Source of the DNA: Leptolinea sp. UBA4782
Lineage (GTDB): Bacteria; Chloroflexota; Anaerolineae; Anaerolineales; Anaerolineaceae
Reading direction: 5' to 3'
Assembly: GCA_002403095.1 (NCBI GenBank)
Contig: DHHC01000006.1
Coordinates: forward strand, 1 to 54,356
Length of the DNA stretch: 54,356 nucleotides
Part shown: piece by piece, positions 44,227-52,213 of the stretch
Numbering within the stretch: position 1 is the stretch's first letter
Layout of the letters: each line of letters starts with the position of its first letter
Translations under genes and position numbers: made by a program
Notes under the pieces: model-generated
Database searches by the model: none
What the model was told of the DNA's origin: nothing
Seen by the model: the letters and a program-made list of their open reading frames with translations, nothing else

Positions 44227-44439
44227 TTACTCTATAACAGTTACGTCGACTGCCTGCAATCCTTTTGCACCTTGTTCCACTGAGAACTCGACTTTTTGAC
44301 CTTCGTTGAGGGTCTTATAGCCGTCGCTGCTAATCTTTGAGTAATGTACAAAGACATCTGGTCCGCTCTCCTGGGAGATGAATCCGAATCCCTTTGTATT
44401 GTTAAACCATTTCACTGTTCCCGTAATACGATCCGACAT
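44227..44439 (-). CDS. Cold-shock protein (CspA family)
   Basis: This is a 70-residue single cold-shock domain. The RNP1 motif KGFGFIS and RNP2 motif VFVHYSKI are intact, and the opening ITGTVKWFNNTKGFGFI is diagnostic. Such proteins are RNA chaperones. AAAAAGGAGCG precedes the ATG. The promoter at 44601-44573 implies a leader of about 125 nt, which is the usual arrangement for cold-regulated csp mRNAs, and a strong hairpin terminator follows. It appears to be a monocistronic unit. Confidence 0.97.
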   Translation of the reverse strand: MSDRITGTVKWFNNTKGFGFISQESGPDVFVHYSKISSDGYKTLNEGQKVEFSVEQGAKGLQAVDVTVIE

Positions 44440-44572
44440 CTTTATAACGCTCCTTTTTCCTAATGCGATTCAGGTGCTTCGGAAGTTCTCTTCAGGAAGT
44501 ACTGTTGCAGGCAACTAGCCTATGAAGTTTTCCCCCGACTCCAATGAAAACAACTTGGCATCCAACGCATTT

Positions 44573-44601
44573 ATTCTAGCATTTAGAAATATTAAAGTCA
44601 A
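44573..44601 (-). promoter_or_regulatory. Promoter for the cold-shock gene
   Basis: On the minus strand TTGACT (44601-44596) and TAGAAT (44578-44573) are 17 bp apart. The predicted start near 44566 gives a 5' UTR of about 125 nt. Confidence 0.75.
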
Positions 44602-44639
44602 ATTAATTGTATCAAATGAACAAGATTTAGTTTTCAGTT

Positions 44640-44670
44640 TTGCAAGTCCGGGTGGTTTATCCAGTACAAT
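44640..44670 (+). promoter_or_regulatory. Candidate promoter for leaderless methyltransferase transcript
   Basis: TTGCAA at 44640-44645 and TACAAT at 44665-44670 are 19 bp apart. The GTG start codon is at 44677, six bases after the -10 box, so the mRNA would begin at or next to the start codon. Confidence 0.55.
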
Positions 44671-44676
44671 TGACCT

Positions 44677-45465
44677 GTGAGTATTTCCGATTCCTACGAT
44701 CCACAATTTTTTGAACCCCTGTTTCAGGCTGAAGAACGCCATTTCTGGTTTGTAAGCAGAAACCGGGTAGTGGCAGATACGCTGCAAGTGCTAAACCGGA
44801 ATTTGAAGGATGGTTACCGGGTACTGGAGCTCGGCTGCGGCAATGGCAATACCCTGCGTGTCACCGAATCTGCCTGCTGGCGGGGCAAGGTGATTGGGAG
44901 CGATCTGTTCCATTCCGGGCTGGTGCTGGCCCGAAAAAGGGTCAACTGCCCCCTGGTGCAGGCAGATGTGCTGAATCTGCCTTTCGCAGGGGGTTTTGAA
45001 CTGGTCAGTTTTTATGATGTGCTTGAGCACATCCAGGATGACCGGAAGATGTTGGAAAAGGTGAGTGAGATTCTCGCACCAGGAGGATACGTTGTGATTA
45101 CGGTTCCAGCTGACCCCGGTTTATGGAGTTATTTTGATGAAGCCAGCCATCACCAACGCCGCTACACCCGTGAAACGCTCACTCGGCTGCTTGAGGATGC
45201 AGGGTATGAAATCATCCGTTTGACCGCTTTCATGAGCCTGACATACCCGCTGGTATGGCTGCGGAGGAAATTAACCCACCGCAATACAGATACGGGGGTA
45301 ACTTTAGATGCCGACTTATTGGCGTACCAGGAATTACAGGTGAATGGTGTGATGAACTGGGCGCTGACACAGCTCTTGAAGCTGGAACGCGGCTGGTTGC
45401 AGCGGGGGAATACTTTTAAAAAGGGGAGCTCTCTCCTGGCGGTTGCCCGCCGCAGGATCAACTGA
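44677..45465 (+). CDS. SAM-dependent class I methyltransferase
   Basis: This 262-residue methyltransferase has the SAM-binding motif I VLELGCGNGNTL (about residues 49-60), motif II-like PLVQADVLNLPF and YDVLEHIQDDRKML with GGYVVITVPA, as in Methyltransf_11/23 enzymes of the UbiE or glycan-methylation type. N-terminal residues 1-30 (FQAEERHFWFVSRNRVV) match methyltransferases that modify polyprenyl-linked sugars or act beside glycosyltransferases. Substrate unknown. It starts with GTG and has no Shine-Dalgarno. Its stop overlaps the end of the convergent FHA gene by 8 bases. Confidence 0.82.
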   Translation: MSISDSYDPQFFEPLFQAEERHFWFVSRNRVVADTLQVLNRNLKDGYRVLELGCGNGNTLRVTESACWRGKVIGSDLFHSGLVLARKRVNCPLVQADVLNLPFAGGFELVSFYDVLEHIQDDRKMLEKVSEILAPGGYVVITVPADPGLWSYFDEASHHQRRYTRETLTRLLEDAGYEIIRLTAFMSLTYPLVWLRRKLTHRNTDTGVTLDADLLAYQELQVNGVMNWALTQLLKLERGWLQRGNTFKKGSSLLAVARRRIN

Positions 45466-45889
45466 GGGTTTCGATCGAAACTACCAGGTCGATCTTCCCG
45501 CAGCGCAGCAGGTCTCCGGAAATAATCACAGTCGGCGTCGACAGGCGCTCGTCATTCAAGAAAGTCCCGTTGGTAGAGGTCAGGTCTTCTACCCACCACT
45601 GGTTGTGGTGGTAACTCAGCTTTGCATGCCGGGAGGAAATGGTCTCATCCTGGATTGGATAATCGGATGAAGGATCGCGACCGATCATTACCTCGGGCAC
45701 CTGGAATGCCTTCCCTTCGCCAGGCTCCTGTTCAAGCCTTGAGAGGGTCATGGAAGGGATCTTGCGGGTCCCAACCAGCAGGCTGGTTACTTTAAGGTCG
45801 CGCCAGAGCGTATAGAGAGCATAACCAAGGAAGGCATACAAAACCAGCGCCAGCAGCAGGCGCAGAATCAAGACAAGGGCGGCACTCAT
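45458..45889 (-). CDS. FHA-domain membrane protein (FhaB/FipA-like)
   Basis: This is a 143-residue protein with one N-terminal membrane helix (LVLILRLLLALVLYAFLGYALYTLW, residues 5-28), a linker and an FHA domain at about 68-143. Conserved FHA residues are visible: GRDPSSDYPI, SSRHAKL and TNGTFLND. FHA domains bind phosphothreonine. In actinobacteria FhaB of this design lies beside rodA-pbpA and binds division proteins. It overlaps fhaA-like gene by 4 bp. No serine/threonine kinase is encoded in the window. Confidence 0.87.
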   Translation of the reverse strand: MSAALVLILRLLLALVLYAFLGYALYTLWRDLKVTSLLVGTRKIPSMTLSRLEQEPGEGKAFQVPEVMIGRDPSSDYPIQDETISSRHAKLSYHHNQWWVEDLTSTNGTFLNDERLSTPTVIISGDLLRCGKIDLVVSIETLS

Positions 45890-46638
45890 AATTTTGGCAT
45901 CCTGTCAGTGTTATCTGATGGGTCTGTGCGCGTCTCACTGTAGATAAGCGTCAGTCCGGCCAGTGAAATCACATCGCCAGGGGCAAGAACAGCCTGGGTC
46001 ACGCGCTGCCCATTCACAAAAGTGCCCCCGGTCGAGCCGAGGTCGAAGATCACATACTTGCCCATCCTGGCGCGCAGCTGGGCGTGGGTCCGGGAAATGC
46101 GCAAGTCTTCAATTACCAGGTGATTATCCTCCCTGCGGCCGATGTTGATCACTGGAAGATCGAGAATGTAGGTCTCTTTCCCTTCAATAATCAGGTAAGC
46201 TTCGTGCGGGATGGTGTTGGCTGGCGGCGGTGGGGCAGGGGTCAGGCTGACAGCCGCTGTATGGCTGTGAGTATCCACCAGGGAATCAACTTCAACCTGG
46301 ATGCTGCCTTCCTGGATGGATTGGTCAGTCTCGACACGAATGGCTGGCTCGCCCAGGAAGGTGATGTTTTCCTCTTCTGCGGCCAGTTGTATCACCTGCA
46401 ACAGGCTGTCCAGAAGGTCTTGCGGGTTGGCGAGCTGCTGATAGGTGTCAGGGTGGATACGCAGGATGAAATTCCCGGTTGCAGCTGCTTTACCAGCGGC
46501 AAGCCCTTCAACGGTTTCCTGTAATGCCAGGCGCACTTTATGGGAAAGGTCTTCAGGTTTATCGAACCCCAGGATGTTGGGAATACCTTCGATCAACCTC
46601 TTCAACCTGGATTCAAATACGTCAAGGGTGTTTTTCAT
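45886..46638 (-). CDS. FhaA-like protein: DUF3662-type N-terminus plus FHA domain
   Basis: This is a 250-residue protein from ATG 46638 (MKNTLDVFESRLKRLIEG). The N-terminal 110 residues resemble DUF3662 of actinobacterial FhaA (start FESRLKRLIEGI, NFILRIHPDTYQQLAN), followed by a Pro-rich linker and an FHA domain at about 155-235 with INIGRREDNHLVI, ISRTHAQL and GSTGGTFVNG. The longer start at 46701 is rejected because it runs into the divergent archease gene. FhaA in mycobacteria interacts with MurJ and PBP-linked factors. It ends 4 bp into the FhaB-like gene, so they are one operon. Confidence 0.85.
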   Translation of the reverse strand: MKNTLDVFESRLKRLIEGIPNILGFDKPEDLSHKVRLALQETVEGLAAGKAAATGNFILRIHPDTYQQLANPQDLLDSLLQVIQLAAEEENITFLGEPAIRVETDQSIQEGSIQVEVDSLVDTHSHTAAVSLTPAPPPPANTIPHEAYLIIEGKETYILDLPVINIGRREDNHLVIEDLRISRTHAQLRARMGKYVIFDLGSTGGTFVNGQRVTQAVLAPGDVISLAGLTLIYSETRTDPSDNTDRMPKL

Positions 46639-46643
46639 CTCGG

Positions 46644-46653
46644 TATAATTATA
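46644..46653. promoter_or_regulatory. TATAATTATA palindrome, possible shared -10 for divergent genes
   Basis: The 10-bp palindrome TATAATTATA gives a perfect TATAAT on both strands between fhaA-like (ATG 46638) and archease (ATG 46675). No good -35 is present on either side. Confidence 0.35.
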
Positions 46654-46674
46654 CAGGAGGATACCAGGAATTTC

Positions 46675-47076
46675 ATGCATGGTTATCAAGAGCTGAGCCA
46701 TACAGCAGACTGGGCTGTCCGCGTTTGGGCAGATGACCTGGCAGGCTTGTTTTCCACCGCGGCGGATGCTATGGCTGCGCTGATGGGTGTACAGGCTGGC
46801 GGTGAATCACTGCCACGCCGTGCATTCAGCCTGCAGGCTGAAGATACTGAGAGTCTCCTGGTAGCTTACCTAAACGAATTGCTGTATATAATCGAATCGG
46901 AGAGGGTCGTTGCAGCCAGGCAGAAGCTTATTGTTTCGGCCCAGAGCCTGAGCGGTGAAGTCTGGTTTCAATCTCTCCGAAGCCTGGATAAGGAAATCAA
47001 GGCAGTGACTTTCAGTAATATGAAAATCATTTCCACAGCGCAAGGGTTCCAGGTAGAAATTGTTTTTGATGTGTAG
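46675..47076 (+). CDS. Archease, cofactor of RtcB RNA ligase
   Basis: This is a 133-residue protein from ATG 46675 (MHGYQELSHTADWAVRVWADD). The HTAD motif at 9-12, LLVAYLNELLYIIESE and the C-terminal VTFSNMKI...GFQVEIVFDV are typical of archease. Archease boosts guanylylation and turnover of RtcB. The earlier start at 46540 is rejected since it precedes the palindromic -10 box and overlaps fhaA-like. It ends 11 bp before rtcB, supporting function with it. AGGAGG stands 14 bases before the ATG, with AGGAA closer. Confidence 0.9.
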   Translation: MHGYQELSHTADWAVRVWADDLAGLFSTAADAMAALMGVQAGGESLPRRAFSLQAEDTESLLVAYLNELLYIIESERVVAARQKLIVSAQSLSGEVWFQSLRSLDKEIKAVTFSNMKIISTAQGFQVEIVFDV

Positions 47077-47087
47077 GAGATGTTAGC

Positions 47088-48539
47088 ATGATCGGGTTTC
47101 AGCACTTGGCCCAGTTGAATGAGTACCGGTGGGAAATCCCAACTGGATACCGCCCTGAAATGCAGGCAGCTGTGCATATCATTGCCAGCCGGAAACAGGT
47201 TGAAGCTGCCCTCGGAGACCTTTCACTGGAACAGGCAGTAAATGCTGCCTGCCTGCCGGGGATTGCAGGGCGGGTGGTGGTAATGCCGGATGTACACCAG
47301 GGGTACGGTTTTCCGATTGGCGGGGTGGCAGCCATGCTTTATCCTGACGGGGTAATCTCGCCTGGTGCGATAGGGTATGACATCAATTGCGGTGTAAGGC
47401 TGCTTTCTTCACGGGTGCAGCTGAGTGATGCTGAGCCATACCTGACTGACCTTGCAGTGCTGCTCAACCAGGCTTGCCCAAGCGGCGTGGGAACCAAGGG
47501 AGGCAGGAACCTGGGGGAAAAGGAACTGGAGCAGGTCTGCCTGCAGGGTTCCGGTTGGGCAGTGAAAAATGGGTATGGCACCTCAGAAGATGCCCGCCGT
47601 ACTGAAGGGGGTGGCTGCCTGGAAGGGGCAGATCCGGCTGCAGTGAGCAAGCGTGCAAGAGAGCGCGGGCGGCCCCAGCTGGGTACCTTGGGCGCAGGCA
47701 ACCACTTCCTCGAGGTGGACCTGGTAGAGACAATATTTGACAGCAAAGCAGCAGAAGCCATGAACCTTGAAGAGGGCTGCCTGGCCGTGCAAATCCATTG
47801 CGGCTCGCGCGGGTTCGGTCACCAGATCTGCACAGACTTCGTGCAGCAATTCCAGGCTGTCAGCAGGAAGTATGGTATCAGCTTGCCAGACAGGGAGCTG
47901 GTATGCGCGCCCCTGGATTCACCTGAAGGCAGGCAGTACCTGGCTGCGATGAACTGCGCAGCAAATTATGCCTTCGCCAACCGGCACATCCTGGCACACC
48001 AGGTCAGGATGGCATTTGAACAGGTGCTGGCAGGCAAGGTAAAGAATGCGTATTTACAGCAGGTGTACGATCTGGCCCATAACATTGGAAAGCTGGAAAC
48101 GCATTCGGTTAATGGTAAGAAACAGCGGGTGTGTGTACATCGGAAGGGGGCTACCCGTGCGTTCGGCCCTGGCTCAGAGGGTATCCCTTCTGAGTATCAA
48201 AAGAGCGGGCAGCCAGTGCTTGTCCCAGGCAGCATGGGAACAGCTTCCTGGGTGCTGGCAGGCACCGAACGCAGCATGGAGCTTTCATTTGGATCTTGCT
48301 GCCATGGCGCTGGCAGGGTGATGAGCCGCAGCCAGGCCAAACATTCCATCCGGGGAGAAGCCTTGCAAAGCAGGTTGGAGAAGAAAGGTATCCTGGTCAT
48401 GGCTGGATCGATGCCGGGATTGGCCGAAGAAGCACCGGAAGCCTATAAGGATGTCGATGACGTGGTGCAAACCGTCAGCAATGCCGGGCTGGCACGTAAG
48501 GTTGCCAGGCTGCGCCCATTGATTGTGATTAAAGGATAG
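47088..48539 (+). CDS. rtcB: RNA-splicing ligase RtcB (GTP-dependent)
   Basis: This 483-residue ligase joins RNA 2',3'-cyclic phosphate or 3'-phosphate ends to 5'-OH ends using GTP and manganese. Key blocks: MPDVHQGYGFPIGG, GYDINCGVRLL (metal ligand Cys101), LGTLGAGNHFLEV, HCGSRGFGHQI, the His of HNIGKLETH, HRKGATRAFGPG, and SCCHGAGRVMSRSQA carrying the histidine that is guanylylated. Length matches the family. AGGAG lies ahead of the ATG, and archease is directly upstream. RNA repair is the likely role in bacteria. Confidence 0.97.
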   Translation: MIGFQHLAQLNEYRWEIPTGYRPEMQAAVHIIASRKQVEAALGDLSLEQAVNAACLPGIAGRVVVMPDVHQGYGFPIGGVAAMLYPDGVISPGAIGYDINCGVRLLSSRVQLSDAEPYLTDLAVLLNQACPSGVGTKGGRNLGEKELEQVCLQGSGWAVKNGYGTSEDARRTEGGGCLEGADPAAVSKRARERGRPQLGTLGAGNHFLEVDLVETIFDSKAAEAMNLEEGCLAVQIHCGSRGFGHQICTDFVQQFQAVSRKYGISLPDRELVCAPLDSPEGRQYLAAMNCAANYAFANRHILAHQVRMAFEQVLAGKVKNAYLQQVYDLAHNIGKLETHSVNGKKQRVCVHRKGATRAFGPGSEGIPSEYQKSGQPVLVPGSMGTASWVLAGTERSMELSFGSCCHGAGRVMSRSQAKHSIRGEALQSRLEKKGILVMAGSMPGLAEEAPEAYKDVDDVVQTVSNAGLARKVARLRPLIVIKG

Positions 48540-48543
48540 GTTT

Positions 48544-49014
48544 TTATTCAGAAACCTGCGCTACCCGAGCGCTGGTAATGGCAATAAGGTCTTTGACCGC
48601 CAGGCGGATATTCATCCCGCGCTGTCCCCCGGAGATATGGATCTGTTCATACTGCAAGGCAGACTCATCCAGGATGATTTGGAACCCCTTGTTCAACAAG
48701 GCAAGCGGGGAAATTCCGCCTACCAGCAGACCGGTCAGCTTTTCTGCTTCTGACTGGGTGGTTAGCCTCAGCTTCTTTTCCCCCGCTGCTGCTGCCAATT
48801 TTTTGAGGTCTACCTTGCTGTCTCCGGGAACAACCGCAAGGATAGCCTTACCCGGTTTTTCACGCTGCACCACAATGGTCTTGAATACTTCAGCCGCAGG
48901 TACGCCTAGGATAAGCGCAGTTTCAACTGCGCCTACCTTATCTTCCGGCAATTCAAACACCTGGTAAGCGATTTTGCGGGTATCCAGCATGCGGGTGATG
49001 TTATTGGTTTTCAT
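48544..49014 (-). CDS. YbaK/EbsC-type Cys-tRNA(Pro) deacylase
   Basis: This is a 156-residue YbaK/ProX-domain protein that removes misacylated cysteine or similar amino acids from tRNA. It shows the fold order LDTRKIAYQVFELPEDK, AEVFKTIVVQREKPGKAILAVVPGDSKVDLKKLAA, and LLVGGISPLALLNKGFQIILDES (the GG-SP block typical of YbaK). Its start overlaps the PHP gene by 4 bp (ATGA), and its stop is 5 bp from that of rtcB, so the two are convergent. YbaK versus ProX substrate choice is not decided by sequence. Confidence 0.88.
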   Translation of the reverse strand: MKTNNITRMLDTRKIAYQVFELPEDKVGAVETALILGVPAAEVFKTIVVQREKPGKAILAVVPGDSKVDLKKLAAAAGEKKLRLTTQSEAEKLTGLLVGGISPLALLNKGFQIILDESALQYEQIHISGGQRGMNIRLAVKDLIAITSARVAQVSE

Positions 49015-50081
49015 CGGTTCTTGTAGTAGATCGGGTTGCTGTAGATCCAGCCACGCCTTTTATTGATAAAGTGAACATATGCTTCAACCCTGTAAGCGCC
49101 AGGGATCCTGGTGGTGTATGTGCAGACCTCGCGCCGATCCCAGCTTTCTACCACCTCGCCATTGCGGATCAGGCGGATTTCTGCGGGGAAAGGGACCCGT
49201 ATCTGCAGGGTGATACTCTCCGTGGAGATCAATTCATCGCCCATGATGGCATTCTGGTCGCGTCCCTGTGCAGTGAAACGAAATCCTGTGGTGGGCGCTG
49301 GCAGATCGTACCCGATAAAGCAATTCCCTTTTGCCAGGGCATCATAGATCATCTTCTTGTCAGTGATCAGGTCGCCGGTTAAACCCTGTGGTGTAATGAG
49401 ATGGGTATTAATGCTGCGGAAATGGTACTCGTAGGGGAAGATCTCTTTCTTCAATGGACCCAGGCTTTGGGCAAGCGCATGCGCATCCGATCCACCGATT
49501 GCAACCACTTTTTGGCCTTCAGCCAGCAGCCTGTCCCAGTGTTCCAGAAGTTCAGGGATGGGATGGTGTGCCATCAGTTCCGGCAAAAACGCCAGCTTGA
49601 CAGCATCCAGCCTGGTGCGCACGATGGTCTTGAACTCGCTGAAACCGTTCCATAGTTCAATACCCGTATACCCCTGCACTTCCCAGTTATCCCAGGAGAT
49701 ATCCGTCTGGTTGAATAAGGGCAGGGCGGGATCGACTGGATGGGCCAGAAAACTGAGTCCGCCGGCACGGTTAACCTGGTCAATCAGTACCTGCGGGTTG
49801 GGGGCATAGGTTGCAAACTCGCGGTTGGTATTAAAGACCAGCAAATGGTTTTTTTGCGGGTCGCGCGCCTGGTCATGGATCTCCTCACCCACCAGCAGCA
49901 GGATCTTGCGGTTTCCTTCCTCGTAATACTTCTCTACATCCTGGACGTACACATTGTGGTCAGTAACGATGACCACATCTAGAATTCCGCTTTTCAGCGC
50001 TTCGCGGGCGATACCAGCGTGAATTGCTGTACCGTCAGAGTAGGTGGTATGCATGTGGAGGTTGGTGATAAGTTCTGCCAT
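49011..50081 (-). CDS. PHP-domain metal-dependent hydrolase
   Basis: This is a 356-residue PHP-fold protein. The N-terminal NLHMHTTYSDGTAIHAGI supplies the first metal motif, followed by DVVIVTDHNVYV, LLVGEEIHD, SFLAHPVDP and IGGSDAHAL, all PHP motifs. The C-terminal 100 residues form an Ig-like beta domain (SITLQIRVPFPAEIRLIRNGEVVESW). Similar bacterial proteins are called PHP-domain phosphoesterases with unknown substrate. It overlaps the downstream deacylase by 4 bp and is divergent from secG. Confidence 0.85.
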   Translation of the reverse strand: MAELITNLHMHTTYSDGTAIHAGIAREALKSGILDVVIVTDHNVYVQDVEKYYEEGNRKILLLVGEEIHDQARDPQKNHLLVFNTNREFATYAPNPQVLIDQVNRAGGLSFLAHPVDPALPLFNQTDISWDNWEVQGYTGIELWNGFSEFKTIVRTRLDAVKLAFLPELMAHHPIPELLEHWDRLLAEGQKVVAIGGSDAHALAQSLGPLKKEIFPYEYHFRSINTHLITPQGLTGDLITDKKMIYDALAKGNCFIGYDLPAPTTGFRFTAQGRDQNAIMGDELISTESITLQIRVPFPAEIRLIRNGEVVESWDRREVCTYTTRIPGAYRVEAYVHFINKRRGWIYSNPIYYKNR

Positions 50082-50085
50082 GATG

Positions 50086-50115
50086 TTGACGATTCCAGTA
50101 GGGTGCAGGTATAAT
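50086..50115 (+). promoter_or_regulatory. Promoter for secG
   Basis: TTGACG at 50086-50091 and TATAAT at 50110-50115 are 18 bp apart; the start codon lies 33 bases after the -10 box. Confidence 0.8.
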
Positions 50116-50147
50116 CGTAAAGCTTAAGTCAAGTTTGGAGGTTCTGC

Positions 50148-50378
50148 GTGAATTTACAAAGCTATTTTTACATTGCCCTGATTATAACGTCTGTTGCATT
50201 AATCGCCAGTGTTATTCTGCAAAATAAAGGCGTCGGGCTGGGCGGCCTGACCGGCAGCGAATCCAGCAATGTGTTCAGCACCCGGCGTGGAATTGAAAAG
50301 ACGTTGTTCTGGATTACGATCGCACTCAGCGGATTGTTCTTTGTGCTTACCATAGTCACCATCCTTGTAGGCAATTAA
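50148..50378 (+). CDS. secG: Preprotein translocase subunit SecG
   Basis: This 76-residue protein has two membrane helices (residues 6-24 and 52-73) separated by the SecG loop: VILQNKGVGLGGLTGSESSNVFSTRRGIEKTLFWITI. The V-I-L-Q and GLGG...T-x-R-G pattern is conserved. SecG aids SecYEG protein export. The start is GTG with TTTGGAGG upstream. It is monocistronic, with its own promoter and terminator. Confidence 0.95.
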   Translation: MNLQSYFYIALIITSVALIASVILQNKGVGLGGLTGSESSNVFSTRRGIEKTLFWITIALSGLFFVLTIVTILVGN

Positions 50379-50454
50379 TCCCAACTGTTCTCCAAGGTAT
50401 TTCCGGAAAACAAGCTGAATATCATCAGCAGTCTTGTAAGTGTAAATAAATATC

Positions 50455-50493
50455 AAAAAGGGCAGATCTCTATTCGGGGAGTAAGCCCTTTTT
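50455..50493 (+). terminator. Intrinsic terminator after secG
   Basis: AAAAAGGGC (50455-50463) and GCCCTTTTT (50485-50493) form a 9-bp stem around a 21-base loop, with the T-run at the 3' end. It also isolates the next gene. Confidence 0.8.
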
Positions 50494-50510
50494 CCATTTA
50501 TAATTGACCC

Positions 50511-52199
50511 ATGAAAAGATTTCGTTGGCAAATAGCTATCCTGTTAATTACCGGTCTGGTGGTTGGTGTCTTGTTATTACTTGAACAGCCCCAGGGATCT
50601 GTCAATGTACAGCCCACACCCAGCCAGGGTGGCACTTATACAGAAGCCTTGATCGGCAGTTTCCAGCGATTAAACCCATTGCTGGATGACAGCAACCAGC
50701 CGGATAAAGATGTTGACCGGCTGCTGTTCAGCGGGCTGGTGAAGTTTGACAGCAGCGGGGTACCGCAGCCTGACCTGGCAGAAAGCTGGGGTATTTCAAA
50801 AGACGGCACGATCTACAATTTTGCATTGCGCAAGACTGCATCCTGGCATGATGGGGTTCCAGTAAGCTCTGACGATGTAATCTTCACGGTCGAGCTGATG
50901 CGCAGTGAAGAATCGCCTTTGCCGGCAGACCTGAAAGCTTTTTGGAATGAAATTGAGGTGAGTGCGCTCGATACGCAGACGGTCCAGTTCCGCCTGCCGG
51001 AAGCTTTTGCCCCCTTCCTGGATTATGTTTCATTCGGCCTGTTGCCCAGGCATTTGCTGGACGGGCTGGGGGTTGCAGAGATGGTTGATGCCCCGTTCAA
51101 TGTTGAACCCGTTGGAACCGGTCCGTTTAAATTCAAGAACCTGGTGGTCGAAAATGGACAGATTGCCGGGCTGGTGCTGGTACGCAACGAGAATTACTAT
51201 GGCGCCCCGGCTTTTCTCGATGAGCTGGTTTTCCGCTATTATCCGGATGGCAGCTCTGCCCTGCAAGCTTTCCGGGATGGGGCAGTTCAGGGTATCAGCC
51301 GGGTATCTAACGAAATCCTGCAGTCAGCGCTGGCTGAACCGGGGTTATCCGTGTATACCGGCCGGCTACCGCAAATGACCCTGGTGCTCCTCAACCTGGA
51401 TGATCCGCAGCTGGAATTCTTCCAGGATGAGGCTGTCCGAAAGGCGTTATACCTTGGGTTGAACCGACAGTACATGATCGACAGGATCCTCGGAGGTCAG
51501 GCCATTCTGGCAAACGGTCCAATTCTGCCCGACACCTGGGGGTATTACGAAGGCACGCAGCCTGTCGGGTATGACCTTGAAGCTGCCCGCAACCTGCTCC
51601 GCGAGGAAGAGTATGTCATTCCAGCCGAGGGCAGCACGGTCCGTGAAAAGGAAGGCATTGCGCTCAGCTTTACCATGCTCTATCCGGATGATGCCACTCA
51701 CTTTGCAATTGCCGAAGCCATTCAAAAAAACTGGGCTGACCTGAATGTTGAGGTGATCCTGGAAGCAGTTCCGTATGAGGAACTGGTTCGGGAGCACCTG
51801 GAAGCGCGTGACTACCAGGCTGCCCTGGTTGACCTGAACTTTAGCGGCAGTCCGGATCCTGACCCGTATCCATTCTGGGACCAGGCCCAGGCCAGCGGTG
51901 GCCAAAACTATTCACAATGGAACAGCCGGGTGGCGAGCGAATACCTGGAGACGGCCCGTGTGACTACAGACCTGGCAGAAAGGGCCCGCCTTTACCGGAA
52001 TTTCCAGGTGGTGTTTAATGATGAGCTGCCTGCGTTGATGCTCTTTAACCCGGTTTATACCTACGCTGTTTCTAACCAAATCCTGGGGGTGCGTATGGGG
52101 CCGTTGTTCGACAGCAGCGACAGGTTCCTGACCATCACCCAGTGGTACCTGACCGCAGCGCCAGCTCCCCAGCCAGAATTGGTTCAACCTACACAGTAA
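50511..52199 (+). CDS. Extracellular solute-binding protein, family 5 (peptide-type)
   Basis: This 562-residue SBP_bac_5 protein has an N-terminal hydrophobic segment (IAILLITGLVVGVLLLL) with no lipobox cysteine, so it is probably anchored by the uncleaved helix or secreted. The mature part includes the typical GGTYTEALIGSFQRLNPLLDD, LLFSGLVKFDSSGVPQPDLAESW, WHDGVPVSSDDVIFTVELM and VGTGPFKFKNL blocks. Such proteins bind oligopeptides, nickel or sugars. No permease or ATPase genes lie next to it. TATAAT at 50499-50504 is only six bases from the ATG, so this mRNA may be leaderless. Confidence 0.88.
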   Translation: MKRFRWQIAILLITGLVVGVLLLLEQPQGSVNVQPTPSQGGTYTEALIGSFQRLNPLLDDSNQPDKDVDRLLFSGLVKFDSSGVPQPDLAESWGISKDGTIYNFALRKTASWHDGVPVSSDDVIFTVELMRSEESPLPADLKAFWNEIEVSALDTQTVQFRLPEAFAPFLDYVSFGLLPRHLLDGLGVAEMVDAPFNVEPVGTGPFKFKNLVVENGQIAGLVLVRNENYYGAPAFLDELVFRYYPDGSSALQAFRDGAVQGISRVSNEILQSALAEPGLSVYTGRLPQMTLVLLNLDDPQLEFFQDEAVRKALYLGLNRQYMIDRILGGQAILANGPILPDTWGYYEGTQPVGYDLEAARNLLREEEYVIPAEGSTVREKEGIALSFTMLYPDDATHFAIAEAIQKNWADLNVEVILEAVPYEELVREHLEARDYQAALVDLNFSGSPDPDPYPFWDQAQASGGQNYSQWNSRVASEYLETARVTTDLAERARLYRNFQVVFNDELPALMLFNPVYTYAVSNQILGVRMGPLFDSSDRFLTITQWYLTAAPAPQPELVQPTQ

Positions 52200-52213
52200 C
52201 CGGGGGAGCATTC

